64,000 nt of DNA. Source: Monarcha castaneiventris obscurior (Eukaryota > Chordata > Aves > Passeriformes > Monarchidae). Below the pieces are notes generated by a model, which saw only the letters and a list, made by a program, of their open reading frames with translations, was not told where the DNA came from and did not search any database. A program made the position numbers and the translations under genes. Below are positions 1-12,900 of this stretch, piece by piece; position 1 is the first letter of the stretch, and each line of letters starts with the position of its first letter. The stretch covers positions 37,594,501 to 37,658,500 of the forward strand of contig JAMPIT010000230.1 of the NCBI GenBank assembly GCA_026261815.1. The letters are read 5' to 3'.

Positions 1-3000
1 GTTGCTAAATCGTGTTAAGCTTCACATAGTTGGTGATTGTCCAGCCCTTAATTTGTCTAGGTCTTCCTGGAGGGTCTCTCTGCCCTGGAGGGAGTCAACA
101 GCTCCTCCCAGTTTAGGAAAACATTACTTTGTTTTATCCTTCTCCAAAGTGAATGTGCTGCAGCCCAGCGTTGAATTTGATTTCTGTGTGCACCACTTCC
201 AAATCTATGTAGGGTGCTGTTTTTAGTAGTAGAGGCCATGGGTTATGAGAAAGCTAATTTTCTTTTTAATGTGCACTTAGTTTTAGCTGTCATTTTCAGG
301 TGGTGGTGTCTGGATCCCTAGTTGAAGATTCACAGATGTGTGAAGTGAAAAGTGGAGTCATTGACAATAGCTGAGGTAGACAGTTCAGGTTTTGGTACCT
401 ATCCTTGACATAAGGCCTAAAAGCAGAGAGGCTGAAGACTGATTTAATATTTTTCCTAAGCTACTTAGTATATCTATTTTTTCATGTCATGTGGAAGTCT
501 AGGTTGTTAAATACAACAGCAGTTTTATCAGTGGAAGGAGAAAATTGGGCTTGCAGAATGGATGTGACTTGTTTCAAAGTGGCAAGGGCAGTAAGACTAG
601 AGCTAGAAGAATACACTGAAAAGAATGAAATTATAGCTTTAAAAGATAGAAAGGATAAAATAATGGGAGATAACACTATGTTGAATTTAAAGGGCAAAAA
701 TATAGAAGGAAAAGTTGCTTCTCAGCTATTCTTTTTCAACTTTTAATTAAACTTCTTTTAGATAAATTGTGTGATTAATAACATAAGTTGACAGAATAAC
801 ATCTGCACGCCTTGTGTTAATGTAAATGAAAGGCTTTTAGTCTTGTCACCTCATGCTCTGAAACTTAAGAAAACACTGATGTGTTTTGATCATATTCCTG
901 CTTTAGTTTCAAGATCTTCATTCATTTGTATTGTATGTACTGATTGTTCATTAACTGCGTAGGTACAGAAGTCAAAGGCAGGCATTCTTTTTTTCTTGTC
1001 TCTTAATCCTTACTTCCAGTTAAGGAAATTTTTAAATAATGCAGGAGGAATGGTATTTGGTCCTGTTATTCATAAGCCTTGTTCTTAATTTGTGTGTAGT
1101 ATTCTTTGTTTGGATTGAAAGGTATAAGTTTTATCTTGAAAGGAGTGGCTAAAGAGCTAAATATTCAAGCTCTCAAGGAGTTTGGGCAGATTTTTTTCTA
1201 TAATGAAACTTTTGTGATTTACATTGTTTTTCATTGCACCTTGTCACACAAGGTGCAAAATTAGTAAGGAGGACTATGTAGTGCTGGAGGAGCTGATTAA
1301 TTGTATTGGGCATGGTGGGAAATCTTAGGTGGTTAACATCTTCTCTTGTAATAACTGGGGGATTTGTTGTTTGTTAGATTTTCCTGCATCCCTTCTTCAT
1401 CCAGATATTGGGTACTTTGCTTTTTCTATGTTGGATTTACCTCTTACTCTGGTTTTGTTTCTGATGCAAATTATTGCAGATTTTTATGTCACTGCTTAGC
1501 TCTATTCTATGTGATCTCCTTGCTTTATACAGTTCAGATAGTTTGTGGTTTTTTTCAGGACCTTTCTCTGTTTCTTACTCCAAGTGGGAGTAAGCAATAA
1601 ATTCTTGGATACCATTCACTGTTAGTTAGAAAGGGCGTAGAAGAAGAAATAGGGATTGTGTATCGGGATCGGGATATCCAGATCGGGAGTGGTTTCAGAC
1701 AAGAGGTACTCAAATGTCCCACATGGGCTTGACTTTTTAAAAACCTTGCAACCCTATCCTATATGTAGGAATTGAATTGTGCCTGTGCTGTTAGTACATT
1801 TTGGCATCTCAGAAAAATACCTGGAATGTGTACTTGGCTGCTGAAATCCTGCTGCGTGGTGTTTTGTTTAAGTGACAGAAAGTTGTATTGGGGATTTTGC
1901 GTCAGTTACCAAGTGAAGCACTCAGAAGCTTTACAGTGGTGGAATTAGGGCTGGCTCTGTGACTTTAATCCTTGGTCAGTCCATAGCCCTAAAACTCACT
2001 CTGTGTTTTTTGCATTTTGCTGGAATTCTCACCTGTCATCAGATGGGATTTGAGGTGGGCTGAGATGTTCCCTTTTTAGGTAGCTCACAACCTAAGTTTT
2101 CCTACCTGGCAGGTCTGTCATAGTTGAACAATGGTACCAGCTACGTGTTTATGCAGCTGCATTATTGCCAGTTGTAAATATTAAGTCCTAATCTGTAATT
2201 AATTTTCAGGCCCTGTAACTGGATTTGCTGTGTGATCAGCAGTGTAAAAATATCTCCTTGTGTCGGCTTGGCTTTACTTATAACTCACTAGATGTATGAG
2301 CATTTGCAATCTGCATGTAATTAACAAGAAAGCGTGCTTTGTCAGGTCTGCTTTTCCTTTTCTTTCTAGGTATTACAGACTTGCTGTAATACAGCCATTG
2401 TTCACTTTTAGCAAGCAGCATTCTCGTAATCCAGTACTGCCATATTGCAGGAACATGAGCCCCAAAGCAAACTGTAAGATAACAAATTCAGCCAGTGAAA
2501 AAGGTGAAAATTGACTTTGGGGTGATGATAGAATGGTGAGAAGTTAAAGCTTTGGAAATTTTCTGTGGTATTGTCATCCCTGTTCTCCATCTTAATTTAA
2601 AATGATGTCAGTATTAGAAAGATCTCAAAATCTGGAACTTTTTTAATACAAATAAATTTATTCATATACATTTAAAGAAGAAAAAAAAAGGATACTGCAT
2701 AGAAAAGCTGCATTGATAAGTTTCTTTTGCTTTTAAATCACGGTTTCAGGGTATCACAGATCTAGTTTCACTTGGATTATAACACTTCTGTCATTTCATA
2801 TTGTCCTTCTATACTTTAAAACCTCAGTAGAAAGTCACTACTTAAGACTGTAGTTTATATGCAAACACCGATGTGCAAATGAGATTACCAAACTCAGTAG
2901 CATTTCACATATGTATAAAGGTGTTTGCTTGGTCCTGGTCCATCATCTGTCAGTTCACACTGGATGTTTTTGGCTGATAAAATCCTTTACCTTTAACAGG

Positions 3001-4816
3001 ATCCTGCAGGGGTTTTTTGGGCCGAGGTTTACAAAGCAGGATGCTGAAGTTATTCTGTTGCTTTGGCCCCATGAATTCCTTGTTGGTAAAAGCACAGAAG
3101 CTCTCACAAAGGCTACAAGATTGGATACTTAAAGTATTAATTACATTGATACATCAAATTACAACTGTAGGAAAAGACCCTAAGATTTTAGAAAGATAAG
3201 TGTTTTTTTACTCCCATGACTTTAATGGGTCTACCTCTAAATGAACATGTTTTAATGTGTGGCTTAGTGTTTTCAAATAGAGGTTTTTAGTAGTAGATAA
3301 AATATTCTATGATACAGACTTTTTGTATAATTTTTTATGATGCCCATATGCGTAAATGATTCACATGAATTAACCTAAGAATGGTAATTTTTGTTTAATA
3401 CAAGGGGAATAAGCTAGGCAGAATAATGGAGATGAAAAATTTGAGTTGAATCCATTCTTTTCCTGGAGGAGTATTAAGCTCTAATTATATTTGCTTATTC
3501 AAAACACTATTGTAGGTGCACTAAAATAGATTTGATTTTTTTGTAAAAAAAATAGTATCTAGAACCAATAGGCTGATTGATGAAAGGAATGTTTGCCGAT
3601 AAGCAGGCAGTGGACACTATGCTGCTCCCTCTGGCAAAACTTTGTAATGAAGTGGAGTATTTACCTCACAGAAACAATTTTTACCAAGTGATATGAAGAA
3701 TAACCGAATCCTCTAAATTACTGCAATTTTGCAACTTAGTTATAAACTTGTTATTCATTCTCCAGACCATCTCAAGTGTTGTGTATACTACAGGTCTGCA
3801 TATGGAGGAAATGACAGAATGGCTGTTAAATTCAAGTTTTAGCAGACTCATCATAGATGAAAATAAGACCTTCCCTTCCAGGAAAACAGCTTCTTTACAG
3901 TGGAGATTTTCTTCAAATGTGATGTAGGTCAAAGAATAGTAATTCTGCCTGTACCTCCTTAGTTTTCTTTCCTTTTCACTTTACTAACTACTCTTTCTAG
4001 TGCTGGAGTTGTTATTGATACTTTTTCAAGTTTTATGTCTTAGCTTAAAAAAGAAAGGCATCTTAGAAATCTGTCTACTCACAACTCTTACCTTTAATGA
4101 CAGCTGTTAGGAAAAAATAGTAAGGTGTATTAAAAAAGAAGGTCCCTTTTATGGCTTCACATATCTCAACCAAGCTCCCAAAAATAATGAAAGAGATTGT
4201 TTTTAAAATTTATGTATTTTGAGGAGTGTTGTATTTTAACTTGGATTCTTGAACCTTGATTGAACTTTCTACAGCAGTTTTGCAAATAACATAACTGATG
4301 TTTAAAAGTTGATAGATCTCGGATTTCAGGAAAAAAAATGAGGTGTTAACCAGTTATTATTTAAAATGATAAAAAGTTACTAAAACTTTCTCTATTCTTC
4401 ATATATACTGTGATTCCTAATGAAAAAGCAATAGTATTTAAAGTACTATTTTGAGCATTTTTTTGAACATGGGTAAATAAAAATCCCAAGAAAATCCAAA
4501 TTACAGGCTGTGTAACTAGAAACGCGTATTTCAGAGACTGTTACTGGAATTGCTTGTCTCAGTTGCTCTTGGGTGCAGAAAGTGTGAAGCTTCTTTAAGT
4601 ATCTGAGTAGAGTAGATTTCAACTTTTCTGAGTAACCTGTGTCCCTGCTACCTGAAGTCAGGAAAGAGGTGAAAGCAGAGCTGTAAATACCAGCAGGACG
4701 TAGTAAAGGGTGAGTAAGACAGCTGTATTGAATGAAGTGGGGAGATGATATGACTTCACTCAGGACAGGCTTCTAGGAAAGCTTTTGTCTTGGTATCATC
4801 CTCTTGTAATAATCGT

Positions 4817-4877
4817 CTTCTCATTAATATGAGAAGCTGCTACAGTCCCTTTTGTTATTAGGACTGTAAAGCAGCTT
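4817..4877. repeat. Two overlapping inverted repeats (hairpins)
   Basis: Hairpin 1 is CTTCTCAT / ATGAGAAG (4817-4824, 4829-4836) with a 4-base loop. Hairpin 2 is AAGCTGCTACAGTCC (4834-4848) pairing with 4861-4877 with a single bulged base and a 12-base loop. They share three bases (4834-4836), so they are mutually exclusive in a single strand. Confidence 0.7.
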
Positions 4878-6785
4878 TGTCTTTCATTCTCCTCTTCCCC
4901 TTAAAGATTAAAGACCTGCAGCACAGGTCTACACTGTGCTCACGTTGTTCTCCAGGCCATCCTGAGTCTTTTGGTCAGAGGCTAGAAAGTCAGGAAAGTA
5001 TTTGTCATCTGTTTTCCCAGCTTCCATACAGAGTGAAATTGATGTGTTCTAGTGGTTGGGATGTTCTTGTTTCAATTGAGGTATATTAGTTTTTTGGGGT
5101 TTGGTCATTTTTACAAAAATAACAAAAACTATTAAACAGACCAGCTGTGGTCCTTGGCCTTCCTGGCAATAAAGAGCTTTTGCAGCTGAGGGTTTTGATC
5201 AGCCACAGAAGGCTATTATTACAACTGTAGTTTTGTGCCCTACATATTGTATGCAACAAGAGAACCACAAGCACTGAGATTTGCCAAAACCCACAGATTT
5301 TATTTGTTTAAAAAAAAGTCTTTAATGTTTCTTAGTGATTTTGTGAAGAGAGATATTTCCCTGTTTAGTAATCTCTCTCTTCAATTCTTTGCACTGGGCT
5401 GCGGTTTTATGGAAAATAATTTCTCTTTTACAAAGCTATTCCCTTTTCTGTAGTTTTCTCCCCTTTTGTCTTTTTTTTCTTCCCTGCAAGCTTGTAACTT
5501 CTTTAACTGTTCTTTATCTTCTTCTCTGTTTCTTGTCCCCAAGAGGAGCATTCTGGAAACTGCTGATCAGTCTTTAGGAAACATTCAGTAGTTCTGTCAC
5601 ACAGATTCCTTGCCTGTAGACTTATTCACATTTTCAAGGAGCTAGTGACTTAACTGTAACCCCTGAAAGCCTGCATTTGGTTTTAATTCTGGCTAACATC
5701 TATATATGTTTTTACAAAATACATAGTTTTTAGTATTAATAGTATTTAGTCTGTGTTTTGTAACCTTTACTTAATTAGCTGTGTTCATCCATCTGTCTCT
5801 TGTAATGTTTGATGGTACTTGGAAATTTTATCAGAAAGTAAGGTAAGGGTAAAATCTCAGAGTATTAAATTGATCTAACAAACATGCCCAAGTTTGGGCT
5901 GACAGAGGGAGAAGAAAAAGCTGCTGCTAACATTTTTCTGGCCCTCTGGAAGCTGAGGGGTAACATGCTCCTGTTGGTTCACTTTGTGTTGAAAGGCCAT
6001 GGTCTCTTCAAACAGCCTACCGAGAAGACCGGGAAAAGTGTGTGAAGGATGTGGGTGGAAACCAAAGGTATCAGCTTTCAAATGCAGAAGGCAAACTGTA
6101 GGAAAATATATTTATTGCTTGTCTGGGAATAATGTTTTCAAGATGAAATAAAACAGGAGTAAGACTGCTGAAACGCAGATTCTTCTGTAGGGACTGGTCT
6201 GCAGCAAATCTGGTATTAGAGTAAGAATTACCTTTCTTAGTGCAGAGTAGTGAACTTTCAAAAGGGGAAAAAAGTACTTTTTCTGGAAACTGTAATAGAA
6301 TTGAAAAAAGGCAAAAGGAATTGATGGTTTTTGATGATGTCTTGCTCCTGAGCTGTTGTTCTTTGAAATTTCTTGCCGTATATGTTACTGCAGAGATGGA
6401 TAGCTTGGATTGATGATGATCTTGCAAGTGCTTGTACATCAGTATCAGAAATGCAGTTACTTTGCACATGAACACATTTGCTTTAGCTGGTGTCTGCTAT
6501 TTTTAATATTTGCACCTTATTTTTCTTAAATATTTTGTTTAAATGCTAGGGATAGTGACTTCAGGGAAGTGTTCTAAGATTGTTGAAGGAAAAACGCTGT
6601 AATTGTAATGCAGCAGTTTAGAATCAAGGAAGAATATTCACATACTTATTATGTTCTAGTTGAAACTCACAAGTAAATACAGTAGTGCCCAGACTGAACA
6701 TCTGCATTTGAGCTATTTGGAGAGGTAGTTGCACCCAGAGCCTGAAACTTAGACAGTATAAGGTAATTAAAATCGCTTGGGCTTT

Positions 6786-6840
6786 TCACAGAGTCACTTA
6801 GGCTAGGTGTAACTCCCTCAAGTCCAACCGTTATTAAGCA
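6786..6840 (-). mobile_element. Possible degenerate CR1 3' end
   Basis: CACAGAGTCACTTAGG followed later by AAGTCCAACC resembles the 3' end of CR1 read on the minus strand (agaatca...ggttgg...gtccaacc). It is short and diverged. Confidence 0.4.
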
Positions 6841-7630
6841 CTAAATATTTTCAAATTAAAGATACAAAAGATACAAAAGCAAAATCCTGTAAATAGAAAC
6901 ATTTGGGAAAAAAAAAAAAAAACCTAAAACTGATACTTCCCAGCAGAGATTCTTCTAAAAAGTGTAGATGAGTTTATAAATAGTCTTTACAGTAATTTTC
7001 TTTATACTGTTGAATAATTACCTTTGAATTACTGTTGTAGCTCTCTTCTCATTCTTCCTACTGGATGCTGCCCAGTGTCCTGATGTGCCCTCTCCTTCCT
7101 GCATTTTCAACCTCTATAGACTTGACAACAGGGGACTAAAAAGAAGGAGTTTGCCTGGAGCACAATTCTGTCATGGTTCTGGTTGAGCTGGTGTTAACAC
7201 CAGTAACATACTCCTTGCTATCAGTCTTACGCCCCTTTTCTTTTGAATAATCAAACAGAAAATTGGGTGTGTAAGCTAAGAGAAAACCTGAAAATCCTTT
7301 CTGACTGTTCTGGGCTATCAGGGAGGTCTTCTCTTTTGGGGTTTCCTTTTCTTTGCTTGCTTGCTTGGCTGCTTGTTTTTTTCCAGATGGCCTTGTGTCC
7401 TGTTTCCCTTCTAGCCTTTAGTTGCATTCCTACCCACCTCTCTTTGTCAGTAGAGGGGTGGCTGATCCTTGCACTGGAGCCCTGTGCTTTGTCATTGTGA
7501 CAATCGTGGATACTTCCAGCCACCTTTGCTAGTGGGGGAAGCCCAGCTGCTCTTTCCAGGCCCTGAAGACTTCTCTCTGCTACATTTCCATGTATGCTGT
7601 GGTATAGAAGTGGAACCTGTGCAGAGCCAC

Positions 7631-7687
7631 AGGTCAGACTTGATGATTCTTGTGGGTCCCTTCCAACTCAGGATATTCTGTGATGCT
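7631..7687 (+). mobile_element. CR1 LINE 3' end fragment
   Basis: The string GGGTCCCTTCCAACTCAGGA followed by TATTCTGTGATG is the standard avian CR1 3' terminus in plus orientation. Only the last 50-60 bases are confidently recognisable; CR1 copies are usually 5'-truncated. Confidence 0.85.
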
Positions 7688-9819
7688 AATTAGGGGAAGT
7701 TGATAAGTAGATCTAATTACTCCAAAGTGTACCTCAGCTGAGAAGCACTTTTTTACATGTATTTGAGTTAGTTTTCTGTTTTGACCTGCTTACTCTCTGC
7801 CTGGTTAGGTGCATAATAATGATGATGTGATGGGGATGAGTGAGGGCAATGGGGGACTGGTAAAACTTCCCATTTGGTGACAGGTAACAACCCACTTGCT
7901 TAACTTTATCTGCATTTGTACGTCATTCTGGGTACTCCAAGCAGCAATATAGCCAAGTTACATTTAGAAAAAGAAAGTGTGGGGAGCAGAAATTTAGGCT
8001 GTAATTTGAGCCAGTGGTACTCATGACAGTTCAGTTGTATAGTGAACTGGATCAGAGAATTTATATAGCTGAAAAATTGCCTAACAGGAAATTTATTTAC
8101 CTTTAAATGAAACTACCCCTTTCATTCACTACAGGCTGCTGAGCCTGTTTGTGTGGGCAAACAGCATCATAGGGATAGGGAGAGGGCAGGAAGGCTGCAG
8201 TGCCAGCTTGCTTTGATTGGAGTGAGCAGAGCTGAGGCACGGAGCTCGGTGGTGCCAGTTCCTGCCATGTCATTCAGCTGAACTGATTTCTCCTGTTTAC
8301 AAAACATGCTTGGAAGTTTTCTGACAGCTTTGTGTTGTCTGTAGCCTATGTACTGTACCACGTGTTTGGTACAATAATTGCACTGATACTCTGCAGCAAG
8401 TTAAAATGAAGGATATTTGTAATTATTGTATCTCAGGAAATTCAGAGCATGGAAGCAAATCTAAGTCCTGAGCTATTTGTTTTTAGTGTTTTTGTTGTAT
8501 GTATAGAATAGACTTTTTCTGTGCTAGAAATGCTAAGAAAGATATTTTGAGGAGAAATGTCTTTAATTCAGATTCTGTATATTGCTCATTGTAATCCTCT
8601 GTTTCATTGACAGATTCCACTAGTAATACACATATGCAATACTGTGTAATCTCATAATGTAATCTCTTGGCATTAGCAAACTTTAAAAGATGATTTAAGA
8701 ATGTTAGTTTCAGTTGTTTTTTTGTGGAGAAGTTACCAAAAATGCCCTGAAAAATAGAGTGTTTGAAAGCTGTAGGTAGTTTAAAACCTGCATCTTTCCT
8801 TTGTTTCAGTGCATTGCACTTTTACCTTTTCTTCTTTTTTTAAATAACCAATTTTAAAATGAAATGATTGTCACCCAAAATAACTGACAGTATCTGACAG
8901 TAGAGTTTTCATAGTGTGAGCATCCCGGCTGATGCTGTTCTGAAATGTAATATCAACATCAAAGCATCAAGAAATAGTGTCTTTGAAGATGAAAACCAGG
9001 TATTTGGTATAACTGCATTGGACTATACAATGTCCTGAGCATATGTCCTTTAAAGGGTTTTAAACTCAGAAGCTAAGAAGTAAAAAACTGTTCTTATAAA
9101 TTCTCATCCCTTCCTTTTGAGGAAAGTGGATTTGGAAAGTAGTGGGGTTTTTTTCCTGATGGTCTGTGTTGTTTATTCTAAATCACTAGCTGTACTCAAG
9201 AGAATTCTGTAGACAACCAAAAGCAAACTGCAACTGTACTTTTAAGTACAGATATCAGGCAGCAGTATTTCTTCTTTTTAAGTTGGATTTCTCAGTGAAA
9301 TAGTTCCTGGATCCTCCATTGAAGAGACTTAGTTTTCTTCTGAAGAGCTGAAGTCTTCCATGTAGCCATACAAATTCTAGGTTGTGCTCTAGTATGTGCT
9401 ATGTTTTTCAGCTTCGTGTCAGTGAATAAAAGAGTACATACAGATCATGTTTGTATAAAAATACTAGTATCCTGAAATAAAAGTATTTAACTGCTGTGCT
9501 GTCTGTATGCAGCTGTTTTATTTAGTAAAGCAGAAATTCAGATGTGTTGCCAGAATTTGCTCCTTTATTTTTGATTCATTATGTGCATTAAACAGAGTAG
9601 AAATATTCAGGATAATGCTCATATTTGTATCTGAGCAAATTTTTGACTTTCCATTCTTTTGATCTGTGTAATCCTTCCATGGTACTTTCTGTGGCTGTTT
9701 GTGACAATTTTAGTGTACTTGTATATGTTATATAAACAATGCTGTGTTATTTCTTTAGATTGACTTTTTCTGATGGATAGCATTTTTTTTTCAAAATCAT
9801 CTTTTTTTCATTCTTGCAG

Positions 9820-9912
9820 AAAATTCTAAGCTGAGACACGTAGAAAAAGATGTTTTGATACCACAAATAATGAGGGATCGAGCCAAGGAGCTGTGTTCAG
9901 ATAAAGTGCAAG
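9820..9912 (+). CDS. CMC1: CMC1 coding exon 2
   Basis: The exon follows a T-rich tract ending TTCTTGCAG and ends CAAG|GTAAGA, a near-consensus donor. It opens with two bases completing a split codon, then encodes NSKLRHVEKDVLIPQIMRDR, continuing AKELCSDKVQ, and leaves one base (G) of the next codon. The Cys in ELCSD is the first cysteine of the first CX9C unit. The split first codon means a short upstream exon supplies the start Met; no suitable ATG-bearing, GC-rich exon is visible in 1-9819. Confidence 0.95.
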
Positions 9913-12900
9913 GTAAGAGTCAAATATTCATTAGGAGATCAGATGTACTCACTTTTGTGCCCTGAATATAATCCTTGTTTTTGAAATCATGTAGTCGGAG
10001 AATTAGTATGTGTGATCTGCATCTTATCAGTTCACTGTGGAACCAGTATTGAAGCATATAAATCTGCTGTGTTGGCTTTGGCTGCTTGGCGATGTGGACT
10101 ATTTTCCAAAATGACTTGTTCTCAAGGGCTGTAGGATTTGGTATGATTAATACAAAAGTTTTCACATCTCAGTCTGGACTATGTGGTGGCAGAGCAGTGC
10201 AAGAGTTACTGTGTTTCTGTGTGTAGTATTTAATACTTCTATAAATTATATTGCCTCATGTAAACCTTCAGTTAAGGCATCTGTCATTATAATAAATTCG
10301 TTTAAATATTCCCAGCTATCTGCATTCTTTCCCTGCCCCAGCACTGAAATGGTCTATGCACATAAACACACATGTTACTAGACAAACACTGAAATAGGGT
10401 GATGCAGTGCACTTCTGTTTTCATTTTTTGTTGAAGAGTACTGTACAATAACTCTTTAAAGTGGTATCACCACCTCTGCTGAGAGCTACTTACAGGTTAG
10501 CCAAGAATGCTGCTGTAAGAGGGACATAAGAATGGATGAAAAGCCAGAGATTTATTCTGTACAAATGTTGGCTTTCAGTAGAGGGCATTTGCATCCAGTT
10601 ATCCAGATCTGTGCTCTCTAAACTTTTGTTCATGCACCCCTTCAGTAAAAAAATTTCTGACTGCACAATCCCAATATAGGTATATTCACATATAAATTAT
10701 GTAAATGTATCACTGTACTTGTATGTTACGTTCATTATAAAACATAAAAATAGAAGTTAAAAAAGGATGAGATAAAGATGAAATAATCAGTACTTTAAAA
10801 TATTTTTAAGCTATTTATCAATCTAAAAAGATTACTGTTAATAACAGTACTTCTTATTGAGATATATGCAACTGAACATGCATCATAATTTTTAAAATCT
10901 TTAACACTGTGATATAGGAATTTGAATGTCTGGTTCTAAGTTCAGTTTATTTGAATACTTGATCTTAATGGGTGTCATGCCTGAAAAATATCTTACAGAG
11001 ACACATAGATCCCAATGGAAGAAGTACATAGTTGCTTGCACTTACTAAATTTTACTTGATTATACTCATTTTTCAGTCCTATCCAGAAGTTTTGCAAAGG
11101 TTTTGCTTGAAATTGGGCTAATAAATCCTTTCACCTGCTGTCAATCAGTTGTTCTTCCAAACTAATGAGAAGGTGTTGCATGTCGGTGTTTTCAACCCCT
11201 TAAAACTCTCCTTGGGAAGATTTTTAACAGGTCAGAGAGTTCTGTTTATATCCTTTTAAAGTGTACATATATAGGAGGTTTTCATAGGTGACACACATTT
11301 TGTTCACCAACAAAACCAAACCAAAAATTAGATAATTAGGTGAACATATCTAAATACCTATTTTCAAGATGCTTTCTCCAAAGCACAAGTTTCTTTTGCA
11401 AAGGAGTTACTTTCTTACTCATTGTTAAAATGACACCTTCACCTTGAAGGGACACATTGAATGTTTAGTTTTTGGAAATTCCTGCTAGGTAGCAAACTGC
11501 TAACAGCCACTTGTCATCACCAAAAAGGTCAGTGAATTTGGAGTACTCGTCAAACCTGACACATTTTTTTAGAAAAGACAACTCTTTTAAGCACTTTGCC
11601 ACAAGTTATCCAGAGAACAAACCTGTGCGTGGTGCCAGGGATTTTCATGGCCCCTCCCCATCTCATTTCAAAGTCTGATAAAGATGCCACTGTTTGAAGG
11701 GCTTGTTTTTGTCAAGTTATAACATTGATGTCATCTTGTAGCATTTTGTGCACTCTTGACTCCAACCACTTTGCTGCAATAGCTCAACCCGAGTAATGCA
11801 GTGAGGGAGTTTTGTGTGCAGTGCTCTCTCTGTAGCCTTAGCCTGGAATCCCCTTTTTATTCCAGTCAAAGCAGCCACTCCATCAGTGGCTACATTTGCA
11901 GTTTTTCCATTAAACATTGGTTTTACTAAAGAAACCATTTCCTGTTGAGAACAGATCTTCTCCAGTGCATCTTTCCTTCAGTGGCTCACAAAAAAAAAAA
12001 AAAAAAAAAAAGGTCTTTGTGCATTTCATTGTTGAAATGCAAATACCACAAGGTGAGAGAAGTTAGAAACTTCTGTGCTTTCACTCAGCTGTATAGCAAA
12101 CCTCCCACACAGTGTAACTTGTTTTCACACTTGTTTCTTCAGGTATTCATCAGTGTTTTCTGTGCTCTTCCAACAGTATTTACTGACAAAGGAGTGCATT
12201 TTAGTTTGTTGCTATATTGTTTTCCCTGAATTATTTCAGTGACTTTTACCATGGCAGGAAGAACAATTGTTTCCCCAATGGCATGTGTCTTTTTGTGTTT
12301 TGCTATTATTTAAGAAACTTCAAAGGAAATTTCTGGAGATTTTATCACTAGGTTTAGAGTCAAGTTTAGGTAAAGTGGACGAGTGTATTTATAAGCAGCT
12401 GCTTTTAGAGGTTCTCCAAAAAATATGAAAAAGTAGTGTTACAGTTATATCTGCCAAAGGAAAGTGTCATCATGTAACAGGTGCCTTCCAGTGCTGCCAG
12501 AAGGACTTAAAGGACCTTTTTTTTCATTTGAACAGAAGTTGAATCATTTTTACTTTGAACTCTATACCTTTTGGAGAAAAAAAATGAAGATGAAAGGCAG
12601 TTGCACTAATGTGGGTCATTTGAAAGAAGATGTTGGTTAAAAGTATTTTGAGAGCTTGCTATTTGTATAATATTGTTTGAGGTTAACCAAAGGGACAGTG
12701 TATATGTGTTTTTCTCCTCTGAACTTTCTCTGTGTAATGTGACTTGTAACATGACTTTGGTTTCAGCATCTTCATTTTCTGTGGCAGCAACTAATGTTGT
12801 AGGTTCTTGAGCTATGGGTTGTGGATCATTACCTTGCAGCTTCTCCGTCTTTTTTTCCTTCTATAAATTTTAAAGCCAAATGTTCCAGTTTTTCTGTGAT

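Larger units (their letters stand above)
1..9819 (+). other. CMC1: CMC1 intron 1, right part
   Basis: AT-rich sequence without a supportable exon or CpG island. It contains one or two CR1 pieces (7631-7687, possibly 6786-6840), a pair of overlapping perfect hairpins (4817-4877), a small CpG-bearing tandem motif (1661-1688) and short A/T runs. Intron status follows from the split codon at 9820. Confidence 0.75.
10600..12900 (-). mobile_element. hAT-family DNA transposon relic (Charlie/ZBED5-like), broken
   Basis: Reading the minus strand gives collinear fragments of a hAT transposase. Near 12320-12220: KKTHAIGETIVLP then NKLKCTPLSVNTVGR (family pattern KKPHTIGE...LPA...K..LS.NTV.RR). Near 11900-11780: TDGVAALTGIKRGFQAK then PHCITRVELL (CTDGA..M.G..SG...K, THC..HREAL). 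Near 11620-11580: GKVLKRV. Near 11550-11430: FTDLFGDDKWLLAVCYLAGI then NVSLQG. Near 11090-10920: FWIGLKNEY, then MTPIKIKYSNKLNLEPDI, the C-terminal dimerisation region. In-frame stops and frameshifts interrupt it throughout, so it is not functional. The left end (about 10605, GTGCTCTCTAAACTTTT then GCACCCCTT) resembles a Charlie-type terminal repeat; the right end is uncertain. Confidence 0.85.

Noticed and set aside
7251..7523. 90-codon minus-strand frame with basic, Ser-rich composition
   Set aside because: It is complementary to a plus-strand frame of the same length, with no motif or splice context.
1..9819. Search for the missing first CMC1 exon
   Set aside because: No GC-rich segment with an ATG followed by a phase-1 donor encoding a CMC1-like N terminus was found; the exon is most likely off-window.
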